This document shows, one piece after another, positions 1 through 6,815 of a stretch of DNA of 64,000 bases. The stretch covers positions 1 through 64,000 of the forward strand of contig JAFCCO010000001.1 in NCBI GenBank assembly GCA_017610175.1. The letters run 5' to 3'. Positions within the stretch are counted from its first letter, which is position 1; each line of letters begins with the position of its first letter. The position numbers were made by a program, and so were the translations under genes. The DNA is from Candidatus Iainarchaeum sp. GTDB lineage: Archaea; Iainarchaeota; Iainarchaeia; Iainarchaeales; GCA-2688035. A model generated the notes under the pieces. It searched no databases. It had not been told where the DNA came from and saw only the letters and a list, made by a program, of their open reading frames with translations.

Positions 1-1460
1 CCTTTTGGTCCTGCTGAGGCGTCTGAAACTTTTACCCAAAAGACAGGGGTTGCATTGTCACTTGAAGTATTGGAGGCGGGGTGTTTGTTGGAAAGTGTTG
101 GGGGTGTGTTTTCCACTGCAAAGCTTTTTGAGCTTGGCATTGTGTTTGAGTCGGTTCCGTCGTTTATTTCGATTGTTATCCAGTAGTTGTTGTCTGCTAT
201 GCTTGAAATGTTCCAGTCGTAACTGCAAACCATTCCTGTTTTGTTGTTTGTGTCGCATGAGCCGTGTCCTGCTTCTGTGCTTAAATTGATGTCTCCTGCT
301 ATTTTGTTTGTTTTTCCTCCGCTGCTTGTATCATACCATATGTTAAAGTTCAAATCGTTGCTTTCTGCGTCGGAAACTCTGAACTTTACTGTCAAATTGC
401 GGTCTCTGGCGTAAGAAAAAACAGGCAGCCCAGTATTGAAGTCCCAGCCGTCAACCTGCCAAACGTTCAGGTCTGGGGCTGTGTTTGCTTCTGTATAATA
501 AACAGTTATCCTAAAATGGTCTATATTAGCAATTCCATCGTCTTTTTTTTCTATCTCTGCTAAAATTCCATCAATAGTGCTCCCGGCAGGAATAGCAAAT
601 TCAAAATTAGTAGCTTTGAGATAATGACTACCGGCATACGATGTTCTTGCACTTGTCACCACTCCAAAAGCCACATCATTTATATTTTCTGCTGTCCAAT
701 CTTCACTCCACAAATCCTCTGCCCCACCATAAGATATATAAGTATCAGATGACGACCAATAATTAGTATCCCATTTACTTTCTTCTCCAATAGAACCATC
801 GGCTTTGACTATTTTTATTTGAACATCACAAACACTTGCCGGTCCTAAGTCTACAGTTGCATAAGCATTATTACTCGCTTTTGCATTATCAGGGTCACTC
901 CACGCTAAACCTCCGGGAGCATCATCATCTACCACTGTTCCTGGTGAATTTGGTCCTTCAGCATTAGGATCCACAACATAATCAAACTCAACCCCTGCAT
1001 TCTTAACTTTCAAATCAAAAACATCATAACTCTCGCCTTCTGGGAGATTAGTTAATAGAATTCTGTATTTTTTATCTTCATTGACATTTTCAAATTTTGT
1101 TATTAATTCATCGCTGTCTTGTGTATAAACTTCAATTTCTGCATCCTCGCCTGAAACAGAACGAGCATAGATTGTTATATCTCTTTTATTTGTTAAATTT
1201 CTCTCAAATGTAACCCTTACATACTGTTCTGGTGGGATTTCTTCGCTCCAGATTCCATCTCTTGCGTTGGTTTGTTCATAGACGTTGCCCACGGGGGTGT
1301 GGTTTTCATCCAAATGGGTGGCTCTTGTAATGGGGATTTTTCCAAAGCTGGGGCTCTGCCTTTTTTGGGGGAGTTCAATTGCATCTATGGCATTGCCGGT
1401 TGGTGAATTGAAGAAAAGCAATAAAAACAATGCCATAATTAACTGGTTTTTGTTATTCAA
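1..1460 (-). CDS. secreted surface protein, 5' part (3' end outside window)
   Basis: The minus strand is open without a stop from the TTG at 1460 to the window edge, about 486 codons. A Shine-Dalgarno-like AAGGGG lies 6 bases before the TTG. Residues 1-24 form a signal peptide: a polar and basic start (NNKNQ), a hydrophobic core from residue 7 to 17, then a likely cut after the Ala of TGNA. The mature part is rich in Asp, Asn, Ser, Thr and aromatic residues and has few Cys. Near residues 165-200 there is a segment with WSDPDNAKAS. From about residue 327 there is a beta-rich repeat-like region (WQVDGWDF, LTVKFRVSD, NFNIWYD) resembling Ig/fibronectin-type surface domains. It probably sits outside the cell. 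No enzyme motif is visible, the function is unknown, and an anchor or sorting signal would lie beyond position 1. Confidence 0.8.
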   Translation of the reverse strand, partial: MNNKNQLIMALFLLLFFNSPTGNAIDAIELPQKRQSPSFGKIPITRATHLDENHTPVGNVYEQTNARDGIWSEEIPPEQYVRVTFERNLTNKRDITIYARSVSGEDAEIEVYTQDSDELITKFENVNEDKKYRILLTNLPEGESYDVFDLKVKNAGVEFDYVVDPNAEGPNSPGTVVDDDAPGGLAWSDPDNAKASNNAYATVDLGPASVCDVQIKIVKADGSIGEESKWDTNYWSSSDTYISYGGAEDLWSEDWTAENINDVAFGVVTSARTSYAGSHYLKATNFEFAIPAGSTIDGILAEIEKKDDGIANIDHFRITVYYTEANTAPDLNVWQVDGWDFNTGLPVFSYARDRNLTVKFRVSDAESNDLNFNIWYDTSSGGKTNKIAGDINLSTEAGHGSCDTNNKTGMVCSYDWNISSIADNNYWITIEINDGTDSNTMPSSKSFAVENTPPTLSNKHPASNTSSDNATPVFWVKVSDASAGPK

Positions 1461-1533
1461 TGAAAACCCCTTTTTATCCTGCAAATAAGGTAAATGTTAA
1501 TGAGTATCTTTCTAAATACAAAGGCACTCTTTT

Positions 1534-1542
1534 GTATATAAA
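1534..1542 (-). promoter_or_regulatory. TATA box of the secreted protein gene
   Basis: TTTATATAC on the minus strand, preceded by a purine-rich AAAGCA stretch that could be a BRE. Archaeal initiation about 26 bases downstream would fall near 1512, giving a leader of about 50 bases that carries the AAGGGG ribosome site. Confidence 0.5.
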
Positions 1543-1593
1543 GGTGCTTTTTTGATGTTTACTTTCCCTTTTTTTCAGATTGCTTTGGCGGAA

Positions 1594-1839
1594 TTATTTG
1601 AATTGTTTTTTTGTTGATTTGAGGTACGCGGTTACCAGATTGCTCCGCAAGTGCAGGGTTTTGTTTCCCATTTCTCCGTTTATTCTGATGCACTTTTTGC
1701 AAGTTTGAGTGAATCTAAAGTTATCCTCTTCGCTTGCATCAAGCATTGCTTTGTGCTTGTCACAAAGGTTCCATGCAACAGTTAGATTTTCTAATGCGTC
1801 AAGTTCCTTATTTGTAACTTGCAGTGCCACTTTAACCAT
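1594..1839 (-). CDS. small hypothetical protein after mazF
   Basis: Eighty-one residues from the ATG at 1839; an upstream TTG at 1854 would add five residues. It follows the mazF stop by about 17 bases and is probably in the same transcript. It contains a Cys/His group (CDKHK, then CKKC about 22 residues later) that could bind zinc, and a basic C-terminus ending in KKQFK. I do not recognise the family. Its place directly behind a toxin-antitoxin pair makes a linked accessory role possible, but that is inference from position only. Confidence 0.5.
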   Translation of the reverse strand: MVKVALQVTNKELDALENLTVAWNLCDKHKAMLDASEEDNFRFTQTCKKCIRINGEMGNKTLHLRSNLVTAYLKSTKKQFK

Positions 1840-1856
1840 GTTTTCAACCCGCAATT

Positions 1857-2201
1857 TTATTCTAGCGCAAGACTTGTTTTTAGGGCTTCGTCTACTTTTT
1901 TCATTGTTTTTGGCTTTAGCATTCCAAGTTTCTTAATTACTCTGTGTTCGATGGAAACTGTTCTGAGTTGGTTCAACAGAATTGTGCTGTCTTTTGGTAG
2001 GTTGCTTTCCCCTTTTTGTGCCTGAACCGTGAACGGGTATTCTTTTTCGCTTTTTGAAGTTATTGCTGCAACGATTGTTGTGGGGCTTACTGTGTTGCCC
2101 AAATCGTTTTGGATAATTAGGCAAGGCCTGGTTTTTCCCTGTTCTGAGCCTTTTACTGGTTCCAGGGTGGCGAGGACAATATCGCCTCTTTTAATAATCA
2201 T
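1857..2201 (-). CDS. mazF: MazF/PemK-type toxin endoribonuclease
   Basis: The 114 residues match the MazF/PemK family in length and layout: an N-terminal RGDIVLATL strand, the EQGKTRPCLII motif that forms the RNA-binding and active-site region, VAAITSK, and a Lys/Asp-rich middle (LPKDSTILL) followed by QLRTVS. Family members cut single-stranded RNA at short motifs and stop growth until their antitoxin is restored. The start ATG overlaps the antitoxin reading frame by 11 bases, the usual coupling of such pairs. The protein is full length and all family motifs are present, so I see no reason to call it inactive. Confidence 0.9.
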   Translation of the reverse strand: MIIKRGDIVLATLEPVKGSEQGKTRPCLIIQNDLGNTVSPTTIVAAITSKSEKEYPFTVQAQKGESNLPKDSTILLNQLRTVSIEHRVIKKLGMLKPKTMKKVDEALKTSLALE

Positions 2202-2457
2202 CTAGCATCTTGTCCGCTTCTTTGCTTGCATATTTCCATCCTTCTTCAATTTTAAGGTCTTGCTTTGCCATCTTCTTATACCCCTCAATCAGTAATTTTT
2301 CTTTTTCCTTTTTACTCAAAGCTTTCTCAACCACAATCTTACCGTCCTCTATCTTGACAATAACTTTGTCTTTTTTCTTCAGGTTTTCTTTTTCCCTGAT
2401 GATTTTGGGGATAGTTATTTGGCCTCTTTCACCGACAACGGTAACGCTTTCATACAT
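2191..2457 (-). CDS. mazE: AbrB/MazE-type antitoxin
   Basis: Eighty-eight residues. The first 45 form a SpoVT-AbrB swapped-hairpin DNA-binding domain (VTVVGERGQITIP, then DKVIVKIEDGKIVVE). The C-terminal half is a charged helix likely to wrap the toxin. A GGTGAT ribosome site sits just before the ATG at 2457. In this family the antitoxin neutralises the toxin and represses its own promoter through the AbrB fold. It is followed by mazF with an 11-base overlap. Confidence 0.88.
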   Translation of the reverse strand: MYESVTVVGERGQITIPKIIREKENLKKKDKVIVKIEDGKIVVEKALSKKEKEKLLIEGYKKMAKQDLKIEEGWKYASKEADKMLDDY

Positions 2458-2500
2458 ACAATCACCAACGTAATTTTTACATATTAATTCATATCCAAAA

Positions 2501-2510
2501 CATATTTAAG
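2501..2510 (-). promoter_or_regulatory. TATA box of the mazEF operon
   Basis: CTTAAATATG on the minus strand, centred about 50 bases before the mazE ATG. A start near 2480 leaves a short leader with the GGTGAT ribosome site. Three CATAT copies between 2480 and 2505 could be contacts for the AbrB-fold antitoxin; this is a guess. Confidence 0.45.
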
Positions 2511-2580
2511 GCTTGTGGTTATCATCACTGCTTGGGTGAAACTGTGGCTAAAGGGATTTCCTCTTGTATCTGAACCTTTA

Positions 2581-2754
2581 TTTGAAAAACTCAAACTGAA
2601 CCACCTTCATTTAGGCTGAATTTTTTCTGGAAACGATTCGTGCACTGGAGGCATTAAATTTTTAGGCGCAGCCGACCCGGAGGGAAAAAGTTTAAGCCGA
2701 TCAGTGCACAAGTTGTAAGAAAAAATTCGCTATGAGATGGTGAGGTTTTTCAAA
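2581..2754. other. long multi-helix hairpin, candidate structured RNA
   Basis: The gap between kae1 and mazE folds back on itself through nested inverted repeats. 2581-2592 pairs with 2742-2754 (12 pairs, one bulge). 2618-2628 pairs with 2718-2728 (11 perfect pairs). GTGCACTG at 2640-2647 pairs with CAGTGCAC at 2702-2709. 2650-2663 pairs with 2685-2698 with small bulges. The tip holds two mini-hairpins, GGC-GCA-GCC and CCC-GGA-GGG. Strand is undecided: on the minus strand it would be the 3' tail of the kae1 transcript, overlapping its last codon; on the plus strand a TATA-like CATATTTAAG lies at 2501-2510. It does not show the conserved cores of RNase P or SRP RNA. Confidence 0.45.
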
Positions 2755-3736
2755 TCCAAGTAATGTCAACTTGGTCAGTGCGTTGTTTTGGTTTCACTTC
2801 ACTGTCTTCTAATTTCATTCTAATTCCGTTTTTATATTCTACCAATCCCAACCACGCTGGCAACAAACCATTATCAACACAAGCTGGCACAGGCGGAACA
2901 AACATTTCAGCCCCGCGCTCTTTGCACATTGTGTCCATCATTTCCCTCAAGGCCTTGCTTGCGGCAACCCCTCCTGTCAAAACAAGCTCGTTTTTTTCGG
3001 TGTGCGCAAGGGCCCTCTCGGTCACCTCTGTAAGCATTGCAAATGCGTTGTGCATCAGGCTGTATGCGAGGTCGATTGCATCCTCTTTTCCAATTTTTTG
3101 CTCGGCAGCGGTTTGCAGTCCTGAGAAAACCAAATCCATTCCCTTAACGGAGTAGGGAAGCTTTACAAGGTTCTTTTTTTTAAAATACATTTCGTCAATT
3201 TTTGGCCCTGCAGGAAAGCCAAGCCCTATTGCCCTTCCAAAACTGTCAAGCAGGTTTCCAATTCCCACATCGAGAGTTTCACCGTAAACCCTGTACCTGC
3301 CTGTTTCATACCCAATAATCTGCGTGTTTGCTCCGCTTGCATAGCACACTATTGGGTCCTTTGCCCCTGTAAGGGCCTTTGCAATTTCAATGTGTGCAAT
3401 GCAGTGGTTTACGCCAAGCAATTGCTTGTTGTGGGCTAGTGCAAGGCTGCGCGCAACCGCTGCGCCCACCTGCAAACAGGCCCCAAGCCCCGGGCCCTGC
3501 GAGTATGAAACAAGGCCAATGTCTTTTGGCTTTAGGCCTGCCGCTTCAAGCGCCCTCTTCAAAACCGCTGGCGCATTTTCAACGTGTGAGTCTGCCGCCT
3601 CCCTTGGCTTAATGCCGCCCTCCTGGGTGGTGAACGCCTTCTTTTCGTTGGCGAGGATATTGCACTCGCCCTTCTCGTTGGAAACAATTCCCACTCCAAA
3701 GGTGTGTGCTGTTGATTCGATTCCAAGGCAGATCAT
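2750..3736 (-). CDS. kae1: Kae1, tRNA t6A threonylcarbamoyl transferase (KEOPS)
   Basis: This is the catalytic subunit of KEOPS, which moves threonylcarbamoyl from TC-AMP to A37 of ANN-decoding tRNAs. The 328 residues show the ASKHA fold: GIESTAHTFGVG at the start, metal ligands H111 and H115 (NHCIAHIE), the SGANTQI loop, GFPAGPKID, the SGLQTA stretch, TGGVAAS, and the third ligand D288 (CVDNG). I chose the ATG at 3736 because it overlaps the sua5 stop in an ATGA junction and gives the usual family start; an in-frame ATG at 3751 would add five residues. Many euryarchaea fuse Kae1 to the Bud32 kinase. Here the protein ends without a kinase domain, and no bud32 is in the window. Confidence 0.96.
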   Translation of the reverse strand: MICLGIESTAHTFGVGIVSNEKGECNILANEKKAFTTQEGGIKPREAADSHVENAPAVLKRALEAAGLKPKDIGLVSYSQGPGLGACLQVGAAVARSLALAHNKQLLGVNHCIAHIEIAKALTGAKDPIVCYASGANTQIIGYETGRYRVYGETLDVGIGNLLDSFGRAIGLGFPAGPKIDEMYFKKKNLVKLPYSVKGMDLVFSGLQTAAEQKIGKEDAIDLAYSLMHNAFAMLTEVTERALAHTEKNELVLTGGVAASKALREMMDTMCKERGAEMFVPPVPACVDNGLLPAWLGLVEYKNGIRMKLEDSEVKPKQRTDQVDITWI

Positions 3737-4377
3737 TTGGCCACTTCGCATTTGTTTCCTGTTTCAATTTCTTTTCCTAAAACCTTTTCAAGCTCTTGCT
3801 TTGGAATTTCTCCCCCGCGCAAAAGGATGTTGCTGAATGTGCAGTATATTGTGCTCGCCGGCTTTTTATCCATGTTGCCCGCATCCACTATTAAGTTAAC
3901 CTTTTCTCCAAACACGCGAATTGCTTCCTCTGCCGAATAGATTGCGGGTTTTCCATGAATGTTTGCGCTGGTCGCGGTTATTGCGTGCCCAAAGGAGCGG
4001 GCAAGTTTTGATGCAAACTCGTTGCTTGAAATTCTGAATGCAATTCCGTTTGTTGTGATGTTTGCAGGAACAATTTCCTTATGCCTGCTGATTAGTGTAA
4101 GCGGGCCTGGCATGAATTTGTGCACCAGTTCCCTTGAGCGCTCGTTCAGGTATGCAACCTGTTCCGCCTGCTTTTCTCCGGCAACGATTACGCTGATTGG
4201 TTTGTCGTGCGGCTGTTCCTTTGCTTTGTGGACCTTTTCAACGGCCTCTTCGTTCAAAGCGTCTGCTCCAACACCATAGCTTGTTTCGGTTGGGTAGATT
4301 ATTATTCCCCCATTTTTTAGCACGCGGACTGCGTCGCTTATTGCATTTTCATCCTCAACTTTCACAATTTTTGCCAC
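3733..4377 (-). CDS. sua5: Sua5/TsaC, threonylcarbamoyl-AMP synthase
   Basis: It makes threonylcarbamoyl-AMP from threonine, bicarbonate and ATP, the substrate for Kae1. The 214 residues form a single YrdC domain with YPTETSYGVGADA (28-40), DKPISVIV (58-65), MPGPLTL (89-95) and TATSANIHGKPA (134-145). The extra C-terminal domain of long Sua5 proteins is absent. Translation begins at a GTG set directly after the stop of the CPBP protease gene, and the stop overlaps kae1. Both known steps of universal t6A synthesis are therefore translationally coupled in one operon. Confidence 0.95.
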   Translation of the reverse strand: MAKIVKVEDENAISDAVRVLKNGGIIIYPTETSYGVGADALNEEAVEKVHKAKEQPHDKPISVIVAGEKQAEQVAYLNERSRELVHKFMPGPLTLISRHKEIVPANITTNGIAFRISSNEFASKLARSFGHAITATSANIHGKPAIYSAEEAIRVFGEKVNLIVDAGNMDKKPASTIYCTFSNILLRGGEIPKQELEKVLGKEIETGNKCEVAK

Positions 4378-4941
4378 TCAAATTACTCCAAGTATTATGC
4401 TTAGTGCGAAAATATTGTAAAGAGTGTGTGCGGCAATTATTGGGAAAAGGTTTTGCCATCGCTTAAAAGCGTATGCAAGAATCAATCCAAGCAGGAACGC
4501 GCCTGCAACCTCCAAGTATGAGCCGTAGCTTGCGTGCATCGCGGCAAAAACAACGCTGGATCCAAGAATTCCTATTTTTGGGACAAGGAATCCGCGGAAC
4601 AAAACCTCTTCCGCGGCAACCCTTACTATCAGCAGGTATGCTAAAAATAGGGGGGCGGTGGCAACTATTTCGCTGAATTGCCCTGCAATCGGAGCCATAT
4701 CATTTACTTGAAAGAAGCTTGCTCCCTGTGCCAAGGCAACGCCCACAATTGCGATTGCAATAAATAGTGCGATTGCCTGTTTTGCAAATGCGCTTGGCTT
4801 GATTGCCTTAAGGCCAAGCTTTTCAAAAGCGATCCTTAGGTCTGAAAGCTTTGTTGGTTTTAGCCTTAGCTCAAGTATGAGCCATGAAAGTGGGGCTAGG
4901 AGTAGAAACGAGTCTGTCAGCAGGTTTGCTGCAATACTCAT
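4378..4941 (-). CDS. CPBP (CAAX/Abi-type) intramembrane metalloprotease
   Basis: The 187-residue membrane protein has about five to six hydrophobic segments (near 10-25, 55-72, 95-110, 125-140, 145-160, 165-185). It carries the CPBP catalytic signature: E111-E112-x3-R116 (EEVLFR), H136 in AAMHASYG, and H172 with N176 in AHTLYN. Family members cut substrates in the membrane; eukaryotic relatives process CAAX prenyl proteins, while prokaryotic substrates are mostly unknown. The ATG at 4941 overlaps the S27ae stop as ATGA, so I prefer it over an upstream in-frame start. Its place between a ribosomal protein and the t6A genes is unusual and does not reveal its substrate. Confidence 0.85.
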   Translation of the reverse strand: MSIAANLLTDSFLLLAPLSWLILELRLKPTKLSDLRIAFEKLGLKAIKPSAFAKQAIALFIAIAIVGVALAQGASFFQVNDMAPIAGQFSEIVATAPLFLAYLLIVRVAAEEVLFRGFLVPKIGILGSSVVFAAMHASYGSYLEVAGAFLLGLILAYAFKRWQNLFPIIAAHTLYNIFALSIILGVI

Positions 4942-5147
4942 TGTTTCTTCCACTCGGTGTAAGAGCATTTACCGCATGAGAACCTGTTTTTGTGTTCTGC
5001 AAGGAATACCCCTCCCCCACACTTTGGGCATGATCTCCTTTCTTTGGTTGCGGTGTCTCCCTCAATCTTGTAGTAAGCGCCCTTCTTCATTTTCTCGTGC
5101 TTTTTTCTTACCTTTTTTCCCTTTCTTTCCTTTTGTTTTTTTGGCAT
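4938..5147 (-). CDS. rps27ae: ribosomal protein eS31 (S27ae)
   Basis: A small-subunit zinc protein of 69 residues. It has a basic N-terminal tail (KKQKERKGKK) and a C4 zinc ribbon, CPKCGG then CGKC about 17 residues later. Archaeal S27ae lacks the ubiquitin fusion seen in eukaryotes, as here. The ATG overlaps the last base of the S24e stop (TAATG), so translation is coupled. Confidence 0.95.
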   Translation of the reverse strand: MPKKQKERKGKKVRKKHEKMKKGAYYKIEGDTATKERRSCPKCGGGVFLAEHKNRFSCGKCSYTEWKKQ

Positions 5148-5590
5148 TATTGCTCACCCTCTTTTTTCTCTTTTGCGGGCTCTTCCTTCTTCTCTTCTTC
5201 AGCAGGCTTTTCTTCGGCTTCTGCGGGCTTCTCAGCTGGAGCTTCTTCAGCCGGCTTTTCGGCTGGAGCGGCTTCGGTTGCTTTCTGTTTTGCTTCAGCT
5301 TCCTTGCCTTTCTTTACGCCCTTGTTTCTTCCAACCATGTAGTAAAGTTCTGTTTTTTCCGCATCTTCTTTTGATGCATAGATGTGGGCTTTTCCCTCAA
5401 TGTTTGTTGAGCCAAACCCGTGTGATATTTTGGAAATGATTACCTGTTCCGGCTTTTTGTTTTCCATTGCTGCAATCTTTTCCCTAAGTTCCTTCCTTGC
5501 AGGGGGAACTTTTGCATTCTCCACTGTAAATTCAAGCTCTGTTCTTTTGAGCAAAGTGTTTTCCTTCTTTCCTTTAATTGTCACTTCCAT
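5147..5590 (-). CDS. rps24e: ribosomal protein eS24 with acidic/Lys-Ala-Pro tail
   Basis: Residues 1-97 are a normal S24e: MEVTIKGKKENTLLKRTE, then the ARKELREKIA helix and the GFGSTNIEGKAHIY strand. Residues 98-147 are a low-complexity tail built of Glu, Lys, Ala and Pro (repeats such as AEKPAEEAP). Archaeal S24e is normally about 100 residues, so the tail is an addition. Similar tails occur on S3, S4, L24, L32e and RpoA'' in this window. The gene sits in the conserved aIF2-gamma/Rpo7/Spt4/S24e/S27ae order. Confidence 0.94.
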   Translation of the reverse strand: MEVTIKGKKENTLLKRTELEFTVENAKVPPARKELREKIAAMENKKPEQVIISKISHGFGSTNIEGKAHIYASKEDAEKTELYYMVGRNKGVKKGKEAEAKQKATEAAPAEKPAEEAPAEKPAEAEEKPAEEEKKEEPAKEKKEGEQ

Positions 5591-5616
5591 TGTATACCAC
5601 CTTTTTTTTGCAAATG

Positions 5617-5811
5617 TTATCTGCTTAACTGTAAAGCGTACTTTCCTGGAGTACTAATTCCCATTTTTTTTGCGATTTCGCTTTTTTCAGGGTCAACTAT
5701 TACCACATAGCCTCTCCAGAATGTCGTGAATGTGCTTCCCTTGCATATTGGGCATTCTTTTGCGTCGTCCACAATCTTTCTGCATGTTCTGCATGCTTTT
5801 TGCTTAGCCAT
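5617..5811 (-). CDS. spt4: transcription elongation factor Spt4 (RpoE'')
   Basis: Sixty-four residues with a zinc ribbon (C7, C10, C20, C23) followed by TTFWRGYVVIVDP, SEIAKKMGI and PGKYAL, the conserved Spt4 core. It partners Spt5 on the polymerase clamp and raises processivity. Spt5 is not in the window. It directly follows Rpo7, the standard archaeal arrangement, with an AGTAGGTAG-type ribosome site. Confidence 0.95.
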   Translation of the reverse strand: MAKQKACRTCRKIVDDAKECPICKGSTFTTFWRGYVVIVDPEKSEIAKKMGISTPGKYALQLSR

Positions 5812-5818
5812 TAACTAC

Positions 5819-6409
5819 CTACTCCTTTTTTTCCTTGCCTTCCTTTTTGGCTTTGGGTTCTGGCTTTTTCCTGTCTTCTTTCTTTGTCCAGCTTTCCTTT
5901 CCAAGGAACGGCTGCCTCATTGTAAGCCCTATTTTACTGTTCTGGATGTTTCCCTTTAGTGAGATTGTCACGATTCTTGTGAGAACGTCATCCTCCACAG
6001 TGAGCTTCTTTCCTGTTTTTTTGCCAACAAAGCCAGGCATTTTTGCGTCATAGTTAATAAAGTCGTCCATGATTTGACTCACGTGCACAAGTCCTTCAAC
6101 CGGGCTGATTCTTACAAACGCCCCGAATTCTGTTACCTCTGTTACTGTGCCTTCCACAATTTCGTGCATCTGTGGTTTGTACATTAGGAGCTCAAGGTCT
6201 GTTTCGTAGTATGCTGCGCCGTCTCCCAGCACAACTTTCCCCTCTCCGACTTCGCCGACACCTGTCACTGCTATAACAAGGCCAACGTCTTCATCCACAA
6301 TTCCTTCGTATTCTTCCTGCACAAGCTTGAGTATGCTCTCGTCAAGTTTTCCTCCAAATTCCTTTGGGGGGACTCTAACTTTTTCTTTTATTTTGATGAT
6401 TTTGTACAT
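5819..6409 (-). CDS. rpo7: RNA polymerase subunit Rpo7 (RpoE')
   Basis: The larger half of the polymerase stalk, which binds RNA emerging from the enzyme and helps open promoters with TFE. It has 196 residues from the ATG at 6409: an RNP-like N-terminal domain (to about 77), an S1/OB domain with GTVTEVTEFGAFVRI and GLVHVSQI (about 85-165), and a basic tail (KKPEPKAKKEGKEKK). I chose 6409 because a GAGTGAGGT ribosome site overlapping the previous stop precedes it and MYKIIKIKEKVRVPP is the normal family start. The stalk partner Rpo4 is not in this window. Confidence 0.95.
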   Translation of the reverse strand: MYKIIKIKEKVRVPPKEFGGKLDESILKLVQEEYEGIVDEDVGLVIAVTGVGEVGEGKVVLGDGAAYYETDLELLMYKPQMHEIVEGTVTEVTEFGAFVRISPVEGLVHVSQIMDDFINYDAKMPGFVGKKTGKKLTVEDDVLTRIVTISLKGNIQNSKIGLTMRQPFLGKESWTKKEDRKKPEPKAKKEGKEKKE

Positions 6410-6419
6410 TTTAGCAACC

Positions 6420-6815
6420 TCACTCGATTTCAATCAATTTTTTGCTCCTGAGATAAATATTCTTTCCGGAAAGCATTTTTATTCTTTTTCTAAGCACTTT
6501 ATCGTTTGATGCGACGAAAAAACCCTGTTCTGCGAGTTTAACGAGTGCATCATCCGCTCTTTGCTCTGAACTTTCCACAACCTTTACTTTGTTTTTTTCT
6601 GCGAGCTCTTTTACAAGCCTAATTTCCTTTTCTTTTTTCTTTCCTTTCTTTGAAATTTCTTCCAGTTCTTTTAGAATACTTTCTGTTACAAAGAATTCAA
6701 CCCTGTTCCCAAACTTTTCGCGAACAAGCTCGAACACGTCAATTTTGAATTGCACAACGGCCAACAGCATGTTTGTGTCGAAAACGACTTTGCTATTGGA
6801 CGATGCCAAACGCAA
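6420..6815 (-). CDS. PIN-domain nuclease, Fcf1/Utp24-like
   Basis: The 131 residues form a PIN domain: VVFDTNMLL with the first catalytic Asp, FFVTESILKELEE with a Glu in the second helix, RADDALVKLA with paired Asp, and FFVASNDKVL with the last acidic site. Archaeal members found between aIF2-gamma and Rpo7 resemble eukaryotic Fcf1/Utp24, which cleaves pre-rRNA near the 5' end of 18S. The position fits that conserved order, so an rRNA-processing role is likelier than a VapC toxin, and there is no antitoxin next to it. The start overlaps the aIF2-gamma end by 23 bases. Confidence 0.85.
   Translation of the reverse strand: MRLASSNSKVVFDTNMLLAVVQFKIDVFELVREKFGNRVEFFVTESILKELEEISKKGKKKEKEIRLVKELAEKNKVKVVESSEQRADDALVKLAEQGFFVASNDKVLRKRIKMLSGKNIYLRSKKLIEIE

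Noticed and set aside
1501-1560. Imperfect AAAGGCAC/GTGCTTTT repeat near the secreted-protein promoter
   Set aside because: The stem has a mismatch and overlaps the TATA box; I cannot support a terminator or operator.
2523-2529. A GTGATGA match to a C/D-guide RNA C box on the minus strand
   Set aside because: No D box (CTGA) at a suitable distance and no closing stem, so a C/D RNA is not supported.
2581-2754. The hairpin as RNase P RNA or SRP RNA
   Set aside because: I looked for the conserved cores of both and found none; length and tip loops also differ.
4799-5374. A plus-strand open frame rich in Phe and Ser
   Set aside because: It mirrors the Lys/Glu-rich S24e tail and S27ae; low-complexity coding on one strand produces it.
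6420-6815. The PIN-domain protein as a VapC toxin
   Set aside because: It has no antitoxin neighbour and occupies the conserved Fcf1/Utp24 position between aIF2-gamma and Rpo7.
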